The notes below the pieces were generated by a model. The model had not been told where the DNA came from. It saw nothing but the letters and a program-made list of their open reading frames with translations, and ran no database searches. This document shows, piece by piece, positions 8,601 through 14,948 of a stretch of 25,615 nt of DNA. The DNA comes from Prevotella sp. UBA2746 (lineage in GTDB: Bacteria > Bacteroidota > Bacteroidia > Bacteroidales > Bacteroidaceae). The stretch's first letter is position 1, and every line of letters begins with the position of its first letter. The position numbers and the translations under genes are program-made. Where the stretch lies: contig DEJO01000049.1 of the NCBI GenBank assembly GCA_002353555.1, positions 131-25,745 of the forward strand, written 5' to 3'.

Positions 8601-9194
8601 AACCCGACACCTTACTTCGTTGCCAACATCACCGACAAGGACGGCATCAACGCTACGGGTACGGGTATCGGACACGACCTTGAACTGATTATCGATGGCG
8701 ACATGTCGAAGACATACAACCTGAACAGCAACTTCACTTACGACTTCGGTACCTATACCAGCGGTACTACTTATTACAGCATACCGGAACTGGAGCCAGG
8801 TGCCCACTCGCTGAAGTTCAGGGCGTGGGACATCCTGAACAACCCGTCGACGGTGACGCTGAACTTCAATGTTGTGAAAGGGCTGCAACCCAGTATCATG
8901 GACATCAGCTGTACCAAGAATCCGGCACGCACCAGTACGACGTTTATCGTATCTCATAACTTTACGAATTCCAATGTAGACATGGTGCTCGACATCTTCG
9001 ACATGAGCGGACGCCTGTTGTGGTCGCATGCCGAGAGCGGGGTGAGCACAGGGGCTAACTACACGATGGACTGGGACCTGACGATGGATGGCGGCGCACC
9101 GCTGCAGACGGGTGTCTACCTCTATCGTGTGCGCCTGAGCAGCAATGGCGGCACCCAGTCGTCTAAAGCCAAGAAGCTGGTGGTGATTCGGTAA
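5628..9194 (+). CDS. porU: Type IX secretion system sortase PorU (C25 family)
   Basis: 1188 aa from the ATG at 5628, chosen because it begins directly with a signal peptide (MKNGFLWALFFILH... AASAQ). The same frame is open back to an ATG at 5544, which would place 28 unconvincing residues ahead of the hydrophobic core. The gingipain-like C25 core is visible: H695 in DYAGHGRE and C728 in TASCDIMPFDG form the catalytic His/Cys pair. The C-terminal about 95 residues form an immunoglobulin-like domain resembling sorting domains, as PorU itself has. Known role of the family: at the cell surface it removes the C-terminal domain of type IX cargo and attaches the protein to A-LPS. Length fits the family (about 1150-1200 aa). 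porV follows after 64 bases, an arrangement also known in Porphyromonas gingivalis. Confidence 0.93.
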   Translation: MKNGFLWALFFILHSSFFIPAASAQRFFNLTAAEVRIDSMLPHFSTAFPLGENYADSTYVVTIKYPEFIDMSKDDLSRYQAISSEKLPEMPVIETHMAVERKKGILEVSFVPLVERNGKPQILVSFMLDVKVKTAKRSVRRANAARILEASTSRYADHSVLASGQWAKIRVPADGVYQLTDAVVREAGFSDASKVKIYGYGGHLQNEVLNGDELKATDDLKEVPTCTVNGRRLFYGRGPVSWTSNTSTRRTRNPYSDYGYYFLTESDGDPQQVDSATFVSSFYPSPNDYHSLYEVDDYALFPGGRNLCESTPINIGSSKTYTLENKGSATARLSVCVTAPAATEVAIDVNSKRVGTIKVTVGNYEIHGNEASGVFSVSDLVKVDTVKITTLSGGPARLDYISMTYPSRCSEPMLSKDEFAAPEYVYRITNQDHHADAETDMVIIIPTSQQLLAQAQRLADYHREHDNMKVTIVPADELFNEFSSGTPDANAYRRYLKMLYDRAKDETEQPKFLLLFGDCVWDNRMNTNATAQLSPDDYLLAYESENSYNEIYCYVADDFFTILDDGEQLTTGTPPYEYALGKADIAVGRFPVSNVTEAKTMVDKCISYMENKNAGQWENTLVYIGDDGNQNLHMRDNNDAAEQMEAAYPGFLVKKVMLDAYQRETSASGNTYPEVTRLLKQYQSDGALIMDYAGHGREYQLSAEAILHLNDFRSFTNKNLPLWVTASCDIMPFDGRAETLGETAVLNEKGGAIAFYGTTRTVYASENKPLNIAFLKNVLSMSDGKAMTLGEAQMHAKNELITTGRDRTTNKLQYSLLGDPALRLNRPTQQIVIDEINGVSPKGNTITLKAGSKATVTGHIVRNNEKDTDFTGIASITVRDTRELITCKQNDKGESPEAFTFYDRPKTIYNGNDSVRAGEFKFTFAVPHDINYNEDSGLINVFAVNSEHTKMAHGEEDGFFLNGFEDTANDFVGPSIYCYLNTPSFTNGGNVNPTPYFVANITDKDGINATGTGIGHDLELIIDGDMSKTYNLNSNFTYDFGTYTSGTTYYSIPELEPGAHSLKFRAWDILNNPSTVTLNFNVVKGLQPSIMDISCTKNPARTSTTFIVSHNFTNSNVDMVLDIFDMSGRLLWSHAESGVSTGANYTMDWDLTMDGGAPLQTGVYLYRVRLSSNGGTQSSKAKKLVVIR
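5664..5684 (+). repeat. Three perfect CTTCATT heptamers inside the porU signal sequence
   Basis: Three consecutive copies of CTTCATT encode LHSSFFI in the hydrophobic core of the PorU signal peptide. The unit length is not a multiple of three, so gain or loss of one copy would shift the reading frame. Similar CTTCATT-rich tracts are common in non-coding DNA of this group (recollection, not verified here). Confidence 0.85.
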
Positions 9195-9258
9195 GGGAAA
9201 TATAATAAAACTACGAAAAGGTACGTTATATTAAGGCGTAAGAATAACAAAAACAAGA

Positions 9259-10461
9259 ATGATACAAGTAAACAGTCATCATGTAGCAACGGCAGGGAGC
9301 AGGCTCCTGCCCCTTATCCTGCTGATGTTTCTGCCTCTTCAGGTGGCAGCACAGGAGAAGGCAGATTTGTTCAATCCCGTTCAGTATGCCGTTATCTCAC
9401 AGACGATAGCCCCCGACGCACGTTCCGGTGGTATGGGTGACGTGGGTGCTGCTACCGACCCGGACGTGAGCTCTCAGTACTGGAACCCTGCCAAGTATCC
9501 GTTTAACATCAGCCGGGCAGGTGTCTCGCTGAACTATACGCCGTGGTTGCGCCAGTTGGTTAACGACATGAATATGGCTTATCTCTGCGGTTACTACCGC
9601 ATCGGCAACTATTCGGCTGTCAGCGGTTCGGTGCGCTATTTCTCTCTTGGTGAGGTCTTCACCAGTACGGGTGAGGGTGGTGCCGAGATGACCATCAAGC
9701 CGTATGAGATGTCTGTAGACGTGGGCTACTCGCTGATGCTGAGTGAGCACTTCTCTCTGGGTGCTGCCCTGCGATGGATTCACTCCGACATGCGATACGA
9801 CTATTCCGAAGATTCGTCGCCGGCATCGGCTTTCGCTGCCGACATCGCAGGTTACTATCAGAACTATATCAACATCGGCAACCGTGAATGCCAGTTGGGA
9901 CTGGGTCTGAACATCTCGAACATCGGTAGTAAGATTACGTTCAGTGGAAATGAGTATTCTGAGTTCATCCCTACCAACATGCGACTGGGAGCTTCCCTGA
10001 TGGTACCTATCGATGAGTTCAACCGGTTCACCATCGCCGCCGATGCCAACAAACTGCTGGTACCGACGGTGCCGAAGCAGGAGGAAGGTGAGTCTACCAT
10101 CGACTATCAAGATCGTGTGCACCGTGAGTATAACGACATCTCCAGTATCAGCGGTATCTTCAGGAGTTTCCATGATGCTCCCGGCGGCTTTAAGGAGGAG
10201 TTGCAGGAGATTCAGTGGAGCGTGGGTGCCGAATATGTCTATAACGACAAGTTCAGCGTGCGTGCCGGTTACCACCATGAGTCAGAGAACAAAGGTAACC
10301 GTAAGTACTTCACCGTAGGTGCCGGATTCAGGATGAGCGTCTTCTCGCTCGATGCTGGTTATGTCATCGCTACCGCCAAGAGCAATCCTCTTGACAAGAC
10401 GCTTCGCTTCACGCTCTCTTTCGATATGGATGGCATCAAGGATTTGTTTAAAAGGAGATAA
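9259..10461 (+). CDS. porV: Type IX secretion outer-membrane shuttle protein PorV (LptO)
   Basis: 400 aa. Signal peptide with a basic start, hydrophobic stretch at residues 16-30 and cleavage around VAA/QEK. Immediately after it comes the PorV hallmark ISQTIAPDARSGGMGDVG, then DVSSQYWNPAKYPF. The rest alternates in the manner of an FadL-like 14-strand outer-membrane barrel and ends with strands rich in aromatic and charged residues. The family role is to collect cargo C-terminal domains from the SprA (Sov) translocon and deliver them to PorU. It lies 64 bases after porU and 12 bases before ispF, with no terminator between, so the three genes are probably co-transcribed. Confidence 0.95.
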   Translation: MIQVNSHHVATAGSRLLPLILLMFLPLQVAAQEKADLFNPVQYAVISQTIAPDARSGGMGDVGAATDPDVSSQYWNPAKYPFNISRAGVSLNYTPWLRQLVNDMNMAYLCGYYRIGNYSAVSGSVRYFSLGEVFTSTGEGGAEMTIKPYEMSVDVGYSLMLSEHFSLGAALRWIHSDMRYDYSEDSSPASAFAADIAGYYQNYINIGNRECQLGLGLNISNIGSKITFSGNEYSEFIPTNMRLGASLMVPIDEFNRFTIAADANKLLVPTVPKQEEGESTIDYQDRVHREYNDISSISGIFRSFHDAPGGFKEELQEIQWSVGAEYVYNDKFSVRAGYHHESENKGNRKYFTVGAGFRMSVFSLDAGYVIATAKSNPLDKTLRFTLSFDMDGIKDLFKRR

Positions 10462-10473
10462 ACCCCACCCCAG

Positions 10474-10950
10474 ATGATTCAGCGTATCGGCTTTGGATTT
10501 GATGTCCACCAGTTGGTGGAAGGTCGCGACCTGTGGTTGGGCGGCATTAAGATAGAACACACGATGGGGCTCTTAGGCCATAGCGATGCAGACGTGCTCA
10601 TCCATGCCATCAGCGACGCTCTTCTGGGTGCTGCCAACATGCGGGACATAGGCTACCACTTTCCTGACACTTCCGAGCGTACACTCAACATGGATAGTAA
10701 AATTATCTTGCGTGAGGTCGTCAGGCTCATTTCGACCAAGGGTTACCAAGTGGGTAACATCGATGCTACCGTCTGTGCCGAGCGTCCTAAGCTTAATCCG
10801 CATATCCCTGCCATGCAGCAGTGCCTTGCTGAAGTCATCGGTACAGACATTGACAACATCTCCATCAAGGCGACCACTACCGAGAAGTTGGGCTTCACCG
10901 GTAGGCAAGAAGGTATCTCTGCCTATGCTGTCTGCTTGTTGGAGAAGTAG
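10474..10950 (+). CDS. ispF: 2-C-methyl-D-erythritol 2,4-cyclodiphosphate synthase
   Basis: 158 aa, the normal size for IspF. Zinc ligands D10 and H12 (GFDVH) and H44 (DVLIHAISDA) are present, as are HSDAD at 36-40 and the cytidine-binding TEKLGFTGR near residue 136. It converts CDP-methylerythritol 2-phosphate to the cyclic diphosphate with release of CMP, in the cytosol, as a trimer. It starts 12 bases after porV. The partner gene ispD lies about 6 kb away on the other strand and not in this operon. Confidence 0.97.
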   Translation: MIQRIGFGFDVHQLVEGRDLWLGGIKIEHTMGLLGHSDADVLIHAISDALLGAANMRDIGYHFPDTSERTLNMDSKIILREVVRLISTKGYQVGNIDATVCAERPKLNPHIPAMQQCLAEVIGTDIDNISIKATTTEKLGFTGRQEGISAYAVCLLEK

Positions 10951-10984
10951 TTCTTCAGTGTTTTGGAACAAGTTGGTGTCAGTT

Positions 10985-11026
10985 TGAGAAATCGTAGATG
11001 CATCTTACGTGAAAAATTTTTTCTCA
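10985..11026 (+). terminator. Possible weak terminator downstream of ispF
   Basis: Outer arms TGAGAAA (10985-10991) and TTTCTCA (11020-11026) enclose a smaller imperfect hairpin at 10993-11009 that is followed within a few bases by a T-rich run (11017-11022). It is about 35 bases after the ispF stop. The two foldings compete and the stem is AT-rich, so this is a weak call. Confidence 0.35.
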
Positions 11027-11229
11027 GAGAATAAACTTCATTATGTGGTGGAGTGAAGCCGCCATCCAGCTGTTTATTGTTGGTAGTTGTACGGAGAAGA
11101 AATTTATTTTTTCATTCTCAAATTGGCGGATCTTCTATAGCGTTTGAGCAACCTAACTGAACTCCCCTCCCGTTCGGGAAAGGCTACGGGTAGGCGTGCC
11201 TTCGGCGCGGAAATGGGGTTGGGGGTGGG
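11027..11229. other. Non-coding stretch with degenerate C/G-rich intergenic repeat
   Basis: No ORF with family features on either strand. A small stem GGTGG/CCGCC lies near 11058-11076. From 11161 to 11230 the sequence, read on the minus strand, starts ACCCACCCCC AACCCC and ends with GGGAGGGG, so it looks like a degenerate relative of the C-rich hairpin elements behind the PL9 genes, with about 40 extra bases in the middle. I see nothing else in it. Confidence 0.5.
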
Positions 11230-11235
11230 TAAACG

Positions 11236-11268
11236 AAACGCTGAAACTCATCACGAGTTCCAGCGTTT
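11236..11268 (-). terminator. Strong hairpin ending the minus-strand small transcript
   Basis: Arms 11236-11249 and 11255-11268 pair over 14 positions with one A/C mismatch around a 5-base loop. Read on the minus strand it is followed by TTTCGTTTA, a broken U tract. It lies 14 bases past the stop codon of the short ORF at 11282-11332. It could also act weakly on the plus strand as a second block after ispF. Confidence 0.6.
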
Positions 11269-11281
11269 CTACTATGTTTAA

Positions 11282-11332
11282 CTAAAAATCCTTTTCAAAA
11301 TCAAAGGGAGCCTCACGGTTCACCTTTGTCAT
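11282..11332 (-). CDS. Possible 16-residue ORF within the small transcript
   Basis: ATG at 11332 to TAG at 11282 encodes MTKVNREAPFDFEKDF. It lies centrally in the predicted minus-strand transcript, with a leader of about 90 nt and the terminator hairpin 14 bases downstream. In the same frame the codons before the ATG are open back to a TAG about seven codons upstream, with no alternative start codon. The composition looks protein-like, but an ORF this short can arise by chance, and the bases also form part of the CAAAGG/CCTTTG hairpin. No ribosome-binding evidence is available. Confidence 0.35.
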   Translation of the reverse strand: MTKVNREAPFDFEKDF

Positions 11333-11429
11333 CCACGAACAATCGTTAAACTTCTACCTTAAACAAAAATAACTAAAAACCTAAATCTATTACTACTAAC
11401 CTAAACAATCTATTAACCTTTTGACGATG

Positions 11430-11462
11430 CAAAGGTAGTGACTTCTGCCATATCGCGCAATA
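11430..11462 (-). promoter_or_regulatory. Bacteroidetes-type promoter of the small transcript
   Basis: On the minus strand TATTG (11462-11458) and TACCTTTG (11437-11430) are 20 bases apart, close to the -33/-7 consensus (TTTG, TAnnTTTG). Expected transcription start is near 11424, reading toward ispF. Confidence 0.65.
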
Positions 11463-11497
11463 CTTTTAGCCTTCTTTCTTTAAAAAACTGCCGTTTT

Positions 11498-11513
11498 CTT
11501 GATGTAAATCAAG
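11498..11513. promoter_or_regulatory. FNR/CRP-like palindromic operator candidate
   Basis: CTTGAT-gtaa-ATCAAG is a perfect inverted repeat containing TTGAT-N4-ATCAA, the textbook FNR box. It sits between the divergent promoters, about 80 bases upstream of both expected start sites. Which gene it controls, if any, is unknown. Confidence 0.5.
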
Positions 11514-11516
11514 TCA

Positions 11517-11530
11517 TGTGTGCGCACACA
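11517..11530. promoter_or_regulatory. Perfect 14-bp palindrome upstream of the GT operon
   Basis: TGTGTGCGCACACA reads identically on both strands. It starts four bases after the FNR-like box and ends 45 bases before the -7 box at 11575. It is a possible operator. Confidence 0.4.
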
Positions 11531-11574
11531 ACCACTTTTTAGGGCATTTCAGCGTGGTTTTCTATAAAATGGCT

Positions 11575-11582
11575 TACCTTTG
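11575..11582 (+). promoter_or_regulatory. Probable -7 box for the glycosyltransferase pair
   Basis: TACCTTTG fits TAnnTTTG and lies 21 bases before the ATG at 11604. No good TTTG-type -33 element is found at the expected distance, so activation by a bound regulator, such as one at the palindromes upstream, is plausible but unproven. Confidence 0.45.
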
Positions 11583-11603
11583 TATGCACAATATAATAAT
11601 GGT

Positions 11604-12866
11604 ATGCGGGTACTGATAGTCAACACGAGTGAGCGCACGGGTGGGGCAGCTGTTGCTGCCAACCGGCTGAAGGAGTCGCTCAGCAATAACGGAGTGAAGG
11701 CGAAAATGCTGGTTCGCGACAAGCAGACCGACGATATTACCGTGGTGAGTCTGCACCGCGGCATCCTTTCCCGTTGGCGTTTCCTGTGGGAGCGCTGGTG
11801 CATTTTCGTGCGGCTGCACTTCTCCCGGAAGCATCTTTTCGAGATCGACATCGCCAACACAGGTCATGACATCACCTCGCTGCCAGAGTTCAAGGAGGCT
11901 GACATCATCCATTTGCACTGGATTAATCAAGGAATGCTGTCGCTGACCGACATCCGCAGGATACTGCAGTCGGGTAAACCCGTTGTCTGGACCATGCACG
12001 ACATCTGGCCGGCGGTAGGTATCTGTCACCTCTCCTTGCAGTGTGAACAGTACAAAACGGCTTGCTGCCATTGTCCTTACCTGCCGTCGGGTGGCGGGAA
12101 CCATGATTTGTCAACGGTGGTTTGGCAACGGAAGCAGCGCATGTTGCAAGGTTTCCATATCCATTTCGTGGCTGTCAGTTCCTGGCTGGCAGGCATGGTG
12201 AGCGACAGCGGGCTGCTGAAAGACCAGCCTTTGACGGTCATCCCCAATGCCGTACCGCTGTCCAGGTTCAGGATGAAGAGCAAGACCGATTCGCGAGACC
12301 TGCTGCATATCCGTGCCGACAAGCGCATCATCATCTTTGGAGCCGCGCGCATCGACCAGCCGGCTAAAGGCTTCGGCTACCTGAAGCAGGCGCTGTCGCT
12401 GTTGGCAGAGCGGCATACGTTTCCTGCTGAACAGCTCTTGTTGGTGCTCTTTGGCGGATATAAGCAGGAGGAAGTGCTTGCAGATATTGCCATACCTTAT
12501 CAATATATGGGCTATGTGGGCGACGAAGATGAGTTGGCAACACTCTATTCGGCTGCCGACGTAGTGGTCTCCTCGTCGTTGTCGGAGACTTTCGGACAGA
12601 CGCTTATCGAGGCTCAGGCATGTGGTTGCATACCTGTCTCGTTCAACAACAGCGGTCAGACCGACATCATACGTCATTTGGAGACGGGGTATCTGGCTGA
12701 ATACCAGTCGGCTGAAGACCTCGCACGAGGCATAGCATGGGCATTGCAGGCAGACATTCCACGCCAACAGTTGCGCCAACATGTTGCCCGCCATTTCTCC
12801 GGCGATGCGGTGGCGTCTCAATATATCCGTTTATACCAAGAAATCACAGCTGAAAATGGAAAATAA
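11604..12866 (+). CDS. Glycosyltransferase, GT4 (group 1) type
   Basis: 420 aa from the ATG at 11604 (MRVLIVNTSERTGGAAVAANRL). The eight in-frame codons upstream start with TTG inside the -7 box and are not used. Two Rossmann-like halves: the N-terminal acceptor-binding half begins with the glycine-rich TGGAA loop; the C-terminal donor half has IIIFGAARIDQPAKGF and the retaining-GT motif E328-x7-E336 (SETFGQTLIEAQACG). A Cys cluster near residues 141-155 (CHLSLQCEQYKTACCHCPYL) follows MHDIWPAVG, a feature of a GT4 subgroup. Probably a peripheral cytoplasmic-face enzyme adding a sugar to a lipid-linked glycan; donor and acceptor unknown. It overlaps the next gene by 11 bp, so the two are translationally linked. 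Confidence 0.88.
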   Translation: MRVLIVNTSERTGGAAVAANRLKESLSNNGVKAKMLVRDKQTDDITVVSLHRGILSRWRFLWERWCIFVRLHFSRKHLFEIDIANTGHDITSLPEFKEADIIHLHWINQGMLSLTDIRRILQSGKPVVWTMHDIWPAVGICHLSLQCEQYKTACCHCPYLPSGGGNHDLSTVVWQRKQRMLQGFHIHFVAVSSWLAGMVSDSGLLKDQPLTVIPNAVPLSRFRMKSKTDSRDLLHIRADKRIIIFGAARIDQPAKGFGYLKQALSLLAERHTFPAEQLLLVLFGGYKQEEVLADIAIPYQYMGYVGDEDELATLYSAADVVVSSSLSETFGQTLIEAQACGCIPVSFNNSGQTDIIRHLETGYLAEYQSAEDLARGIAWALQADIPRQQLRQHVARHFSGDAVASQYIRLYQEITAENGK

Positions 12867-13653
12867 AGCACACAGACAGATACGTTTCACGATTGTTACC
12901 ATCACCTATCAGGCTGCCCGCTTCCTGCCGAAGACGGTCAGCAGCGTGCTCTCACAGACCTATCCCTGCGTGGAGCACCTTATTGTCGACGGCTGTTCCA
13001 AAGACGACACCGTGGCATTAGCAGAGGCTTACAAGCAGGAGAACGACCGGTCTGGCAACGGCCATACGGTAACCATCTCGTCGGAACCCGACCGTGGACT
13101 CTATGATGCCATGAACAAAGGACTCGAACGGGCAACGGGCGACTATATCCTCTTCCTGAATGCCGGTGACTTCCTGCCGGAACCGACGACGTTAGAGACT
13201 GTTGCCGCCTGCGTTGGAGAGGGAGAATCCTTGCCGGCTGTGCTCTATGGTGATACGGATATTGTCGATGAAAAGGGCCATTTCCTGCGCCACCGACGCC
13301 TGTCACCACCCGAAAATCTCACGTGGCGCTCCTTCCGTCATGGCATGCTGGTGTGCCATCAGGCGTTCTATGCACGTACCGACATCGCCAAGATGTATGC
13401 TTACGACCTCAGCTACCGCCATTCGGCAGACGTAGACTGGTGCATCCGTGTGATGAAAGAGGCCGACAGGCGGCAACTCCCCTTGCGGCGTGTCCCTGCC
13501 GTCATTGCCTGTTTCCTTGCCGGTGGCGACAGCAAGCAGAACCACCGCGACTCCCTTCGTGAGCGTTTCCATGTCATGTGCCGCCATTATGGGCTCCTCA
13601 CCACCATCATCATGCACCTTTGGTTTGTCTTGCGAAGCCTTTTTAAGGGGTGA
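12856..13653 (+). CDS. Glycosyltransferase, GT2 type (WcaA-like)
   Basis: 265 aa from the ATG at 12856, which overlaps the end of the GT4 gene. An earlier in-frame ATG at 12781 would add 25 residues that only read through the GT4 gene. GT-A fold signatures: FTIVTITYQAARFLPKTVSSVLSQTYP at the start, IVDGCSKDDT, SSEPDRGLYDAMNKGL, and FLNAGD, which stands in for the DxD metal-binding motif. SADVDWCIRVM is a likely catalytic-base region. A hydrophobic C-terminal stretch (IIMHLWFVLRSLF) could touch the membrane. It works with the GT4 enzyme on an unknown surface glycan or glycolipid. No Wzx, Wzy or nucleotide-sugar genes lie nearby. Confidence 0.9.
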   Translation: MENKAHRQIRFTIVTITYQAARFLPKTVSSVLSQTYPCVEHLIVDGCSKDDTVALAEAYKQENDRSGNGHTVTISSEPDRGLYDAMNKGLERATGDYILFLNAGDFLPEPTTLETVAACVGEGESLPAVLYGDTDIVDEKGHFLRHRRLSPPENLTWRSFRHGMLVCHQAFYARTDIAKMYAYDLSYRHSADVDWCIRVMKEADRRQLPLRRVPAVIACFLAGGDSKQNHRDSLRERFHVMCRHYGLLTTIIMHLWFVLRSLFKG

Positions 13654-13659
13654 TAGTAT

Positions 13660-13702
13660 AAAAAGCGAACAGCCTGTCACGTTCTTTTGTGACAGGCTGT
13701 TC
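13660..13702 (-). terminator. Terminator between convergent genes
   Basis: Perfect 14-bp stem: GAACAGCCTGTCAC (13667-13680) with GTGACAGGCTGTTC (13689-13702), 8-base loop. On the minus strand it is followed by GCTTTTTAT, so it mainly serves the M23 peptidase gene. It lies 13 bases after the GT2 stop and may also block plus-strand transcription. Confidence 0.85.
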
Positions 13703-13722
13703 TGAATATAAGAGTGTTAGCT

Positions 13723-14691
13723 TTATTGGTATCTCAGGTGTTGACCTTTGCGCAGTGGTGTGAAAAGGCCGATGTTGTTCAGCTTGCAGAGCTGTTCTAC
13801 GCTCATGTTGTGAGCTTGTGCAATAGACTCGATGCTCTCTCCGCTGGCGACGGTGTGCCACTGGAAGTCCTTATTGCTCTTGGCTACGGGCTCGTCACTC
13901 TTTGAAGAGGTGGAACCAGGCTTGCTGGTGCCCTGGCCGTCGGCCTTGGAATAGCCCTTGTCGTCGTTCTTGCCACGCAGACGCGTTGCCTGGAGCGACT
14001 CGCTGTCGTGAGTGCTGCGGCGATAGGTGTAGTAGTCGCCGGTGACATCCTGATTACGGAAGTCGAACATCAGTGCCGGGTTGAGGGCAGTACCGCAGAG
14101 GCGTGTCTCGAAATGGAGGTGTGAGCCCGTGCTTCGGCCGGTGTTGCCACCCAGTCCGATGGGCTGACCTGCGCGTACAGTCTGATTTTCCTTGACCAGA
14201 TGCTTGGACATGTGACCGTAGACGGTCTCCAGTCCGTTGTTGTGACGGATGACTACGTAGTTGCCGTAGCCGTTAGCTTCGTAGCGTACGATACGTACCT
14301 TGCCGGAGAATGCGGCGCGGATGGTGTCGCCGATGTATACCTTGATGTCGAGACCCTTGTGCATACGTCCCCAACGGCGGCCGTAGTTGCTCGTGATGAT
14401 GCGGCTTGTCGTAGGCATGTGGAATCCGCGCAGGTCTATCTTATACTGTTCTGGCATGGCATAGACGGCGTGTGTGCGCTTGTTCTCCCATTCCTGATAC
14501 AGGTCTGACGAAGGATTTTCCATGTTCTCCTTATTAGTCAGATTCTTCAGTGCCATCTGCTCTACGGCTTTCGACTTGTGGTCTACGGGTGCCTGCATTG
14601 CCAACTTGTCTTGTGCCATAGCGGTGGAAGAGGCGGCAAGCGTGAATACGGATGTCAACATGAAGGTTCTAACTACTTTACTAAAAATCAT
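13723..14691 (-). CDS. M23 family peptidase with C-terminal LysM domain
   Basis: 322 aa. Signal peptide MIFSKVVRTFMLTSVFTLAASSTAMA, cleaved before QDK. The LytM/M23 domain spans about 95-215 with zinc ligands H111 and D115 (MHKGLD) and the H191-L-H193 motif; H160 in VYGHMS is the further catalytic histidine. A Ser/Lys/Gly-rich linker (about 225-272) leads to one LysM repeat (about 276-322, WHTVASGESIESIAQAHNMSVEQL). All catalytic residues are present, so it is probably an active periplasmic peptidoglycan endopeptidase and not a degenerate NlpD-type activator. It has its own promoter and terminator, and so is likely a single-gene unit. Confidence 0.93.
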   Translation of the reverse strand: MIFSKVVRTFMLTSVFTLAASSTAMAQDKLAMQAPVDHKSKAVEQMALKNLTNKENMENPSSDLYQEWENKRTHAVYAMPEQYKIDLRGFHMPTTSRIITSNYGRRWGRMHKGLDIKVYIGDTIRAAFSGKVRIVRYEANGYGNYVVIRHNNGLETVYGHMSKHLVKENQTVRAGQPIGLGGNTGRSTGSHLHFETRLCGTALNPALMFDFRNQDVTGDYYTYRRSTHDSESLQATRLRGKNDDKGYSKADGQGTSKPGSTSSKSDEPVAKSNKDFQWHTVASGESIESIAQAHNMSVEQLCKLNNIGLFTPLRKGQHLRYQ

Positions 14692-14798
14692 ATTCCTTAA
14701 ATTTGGTTATAGATACTAATCAGGGAACGCGTCTCGTTGCCCCCTTTTTGATGCCGGTTGGAACGCTACAAATGCCCAACTGAAATCAAAAATCGCTG

Positions 14799-14806
14799 CA
14801 AAGATA
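14799..14806 (-). promoter_or_regulatory. -7 box for the M23 peptidase gene
   Basis: The minus strand reads TATCTTTG, an exact TAnnTTTG box. The upstream region is T-rich (ACTTTTTT on the minus strand near 14821-14828) without a clear TTTG. Expected start is near 14792, giving a leader of about 100 nt. The rest of 14692-14948 shows only weak hairpins (for example AAACACC/GGTGTTT at 14889-14922, possibly ending recG). Confidence 0.55.
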
Positions 14807-14948
14807 ACGCTTTCCTTATTAAAAAAGTATGCGATTAACAGTTTTTATTGTTGATTTAACACTCTGTGAACGTGCATTTTGTGTGCGTAAACACCTCTCT
14901 GAAGCCCGTCCTCACGGTGTTTCATGCAGTTTTCTTGCATTTTTCTTG

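Larger units (their letters stand above)
11236..11424 (-). ncRNA. Candidate small transcript of about 190 nt (non-coding or short-mRNA)
   Basis: Inferred from a promoter at 11430-11462 and a hairpin terminator at 11236-11268, both on the minus strand with no conventional gene between. The first 70 or so bases are A/T-rich with stop codons in several frames. Further on, a hairpin CAAAGG...CCTTTG (about 11305-11328) encloses CC-GTGA-GG. No SRP, tmRNA or RNase P signature was found. I cannot assign it to a known RNA family. Ends are estimated from promoter and terminator positions only. Confidence 0.5.

Noticed and set aside
7488..9029. 513-codon minus-strand ORF opposite porU
   Set aside because: porU has catalytic motifs and family length across this whole region; the antisense frame is open because of codon bias and has no domain features.
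9397..10278. 293-codon minus-strand ORF opposite porV
   Set aside because: Antisense shadow of a confidently identified gene; no promoter or domain support.
10951..11603. tRNA or standard housekeeping RNA in the long intergenic gap
   Set aside because: No cloverleaf, SRP GGAAGCA-type loop, tmRNA tag or RNase P core could be recognised by eye.
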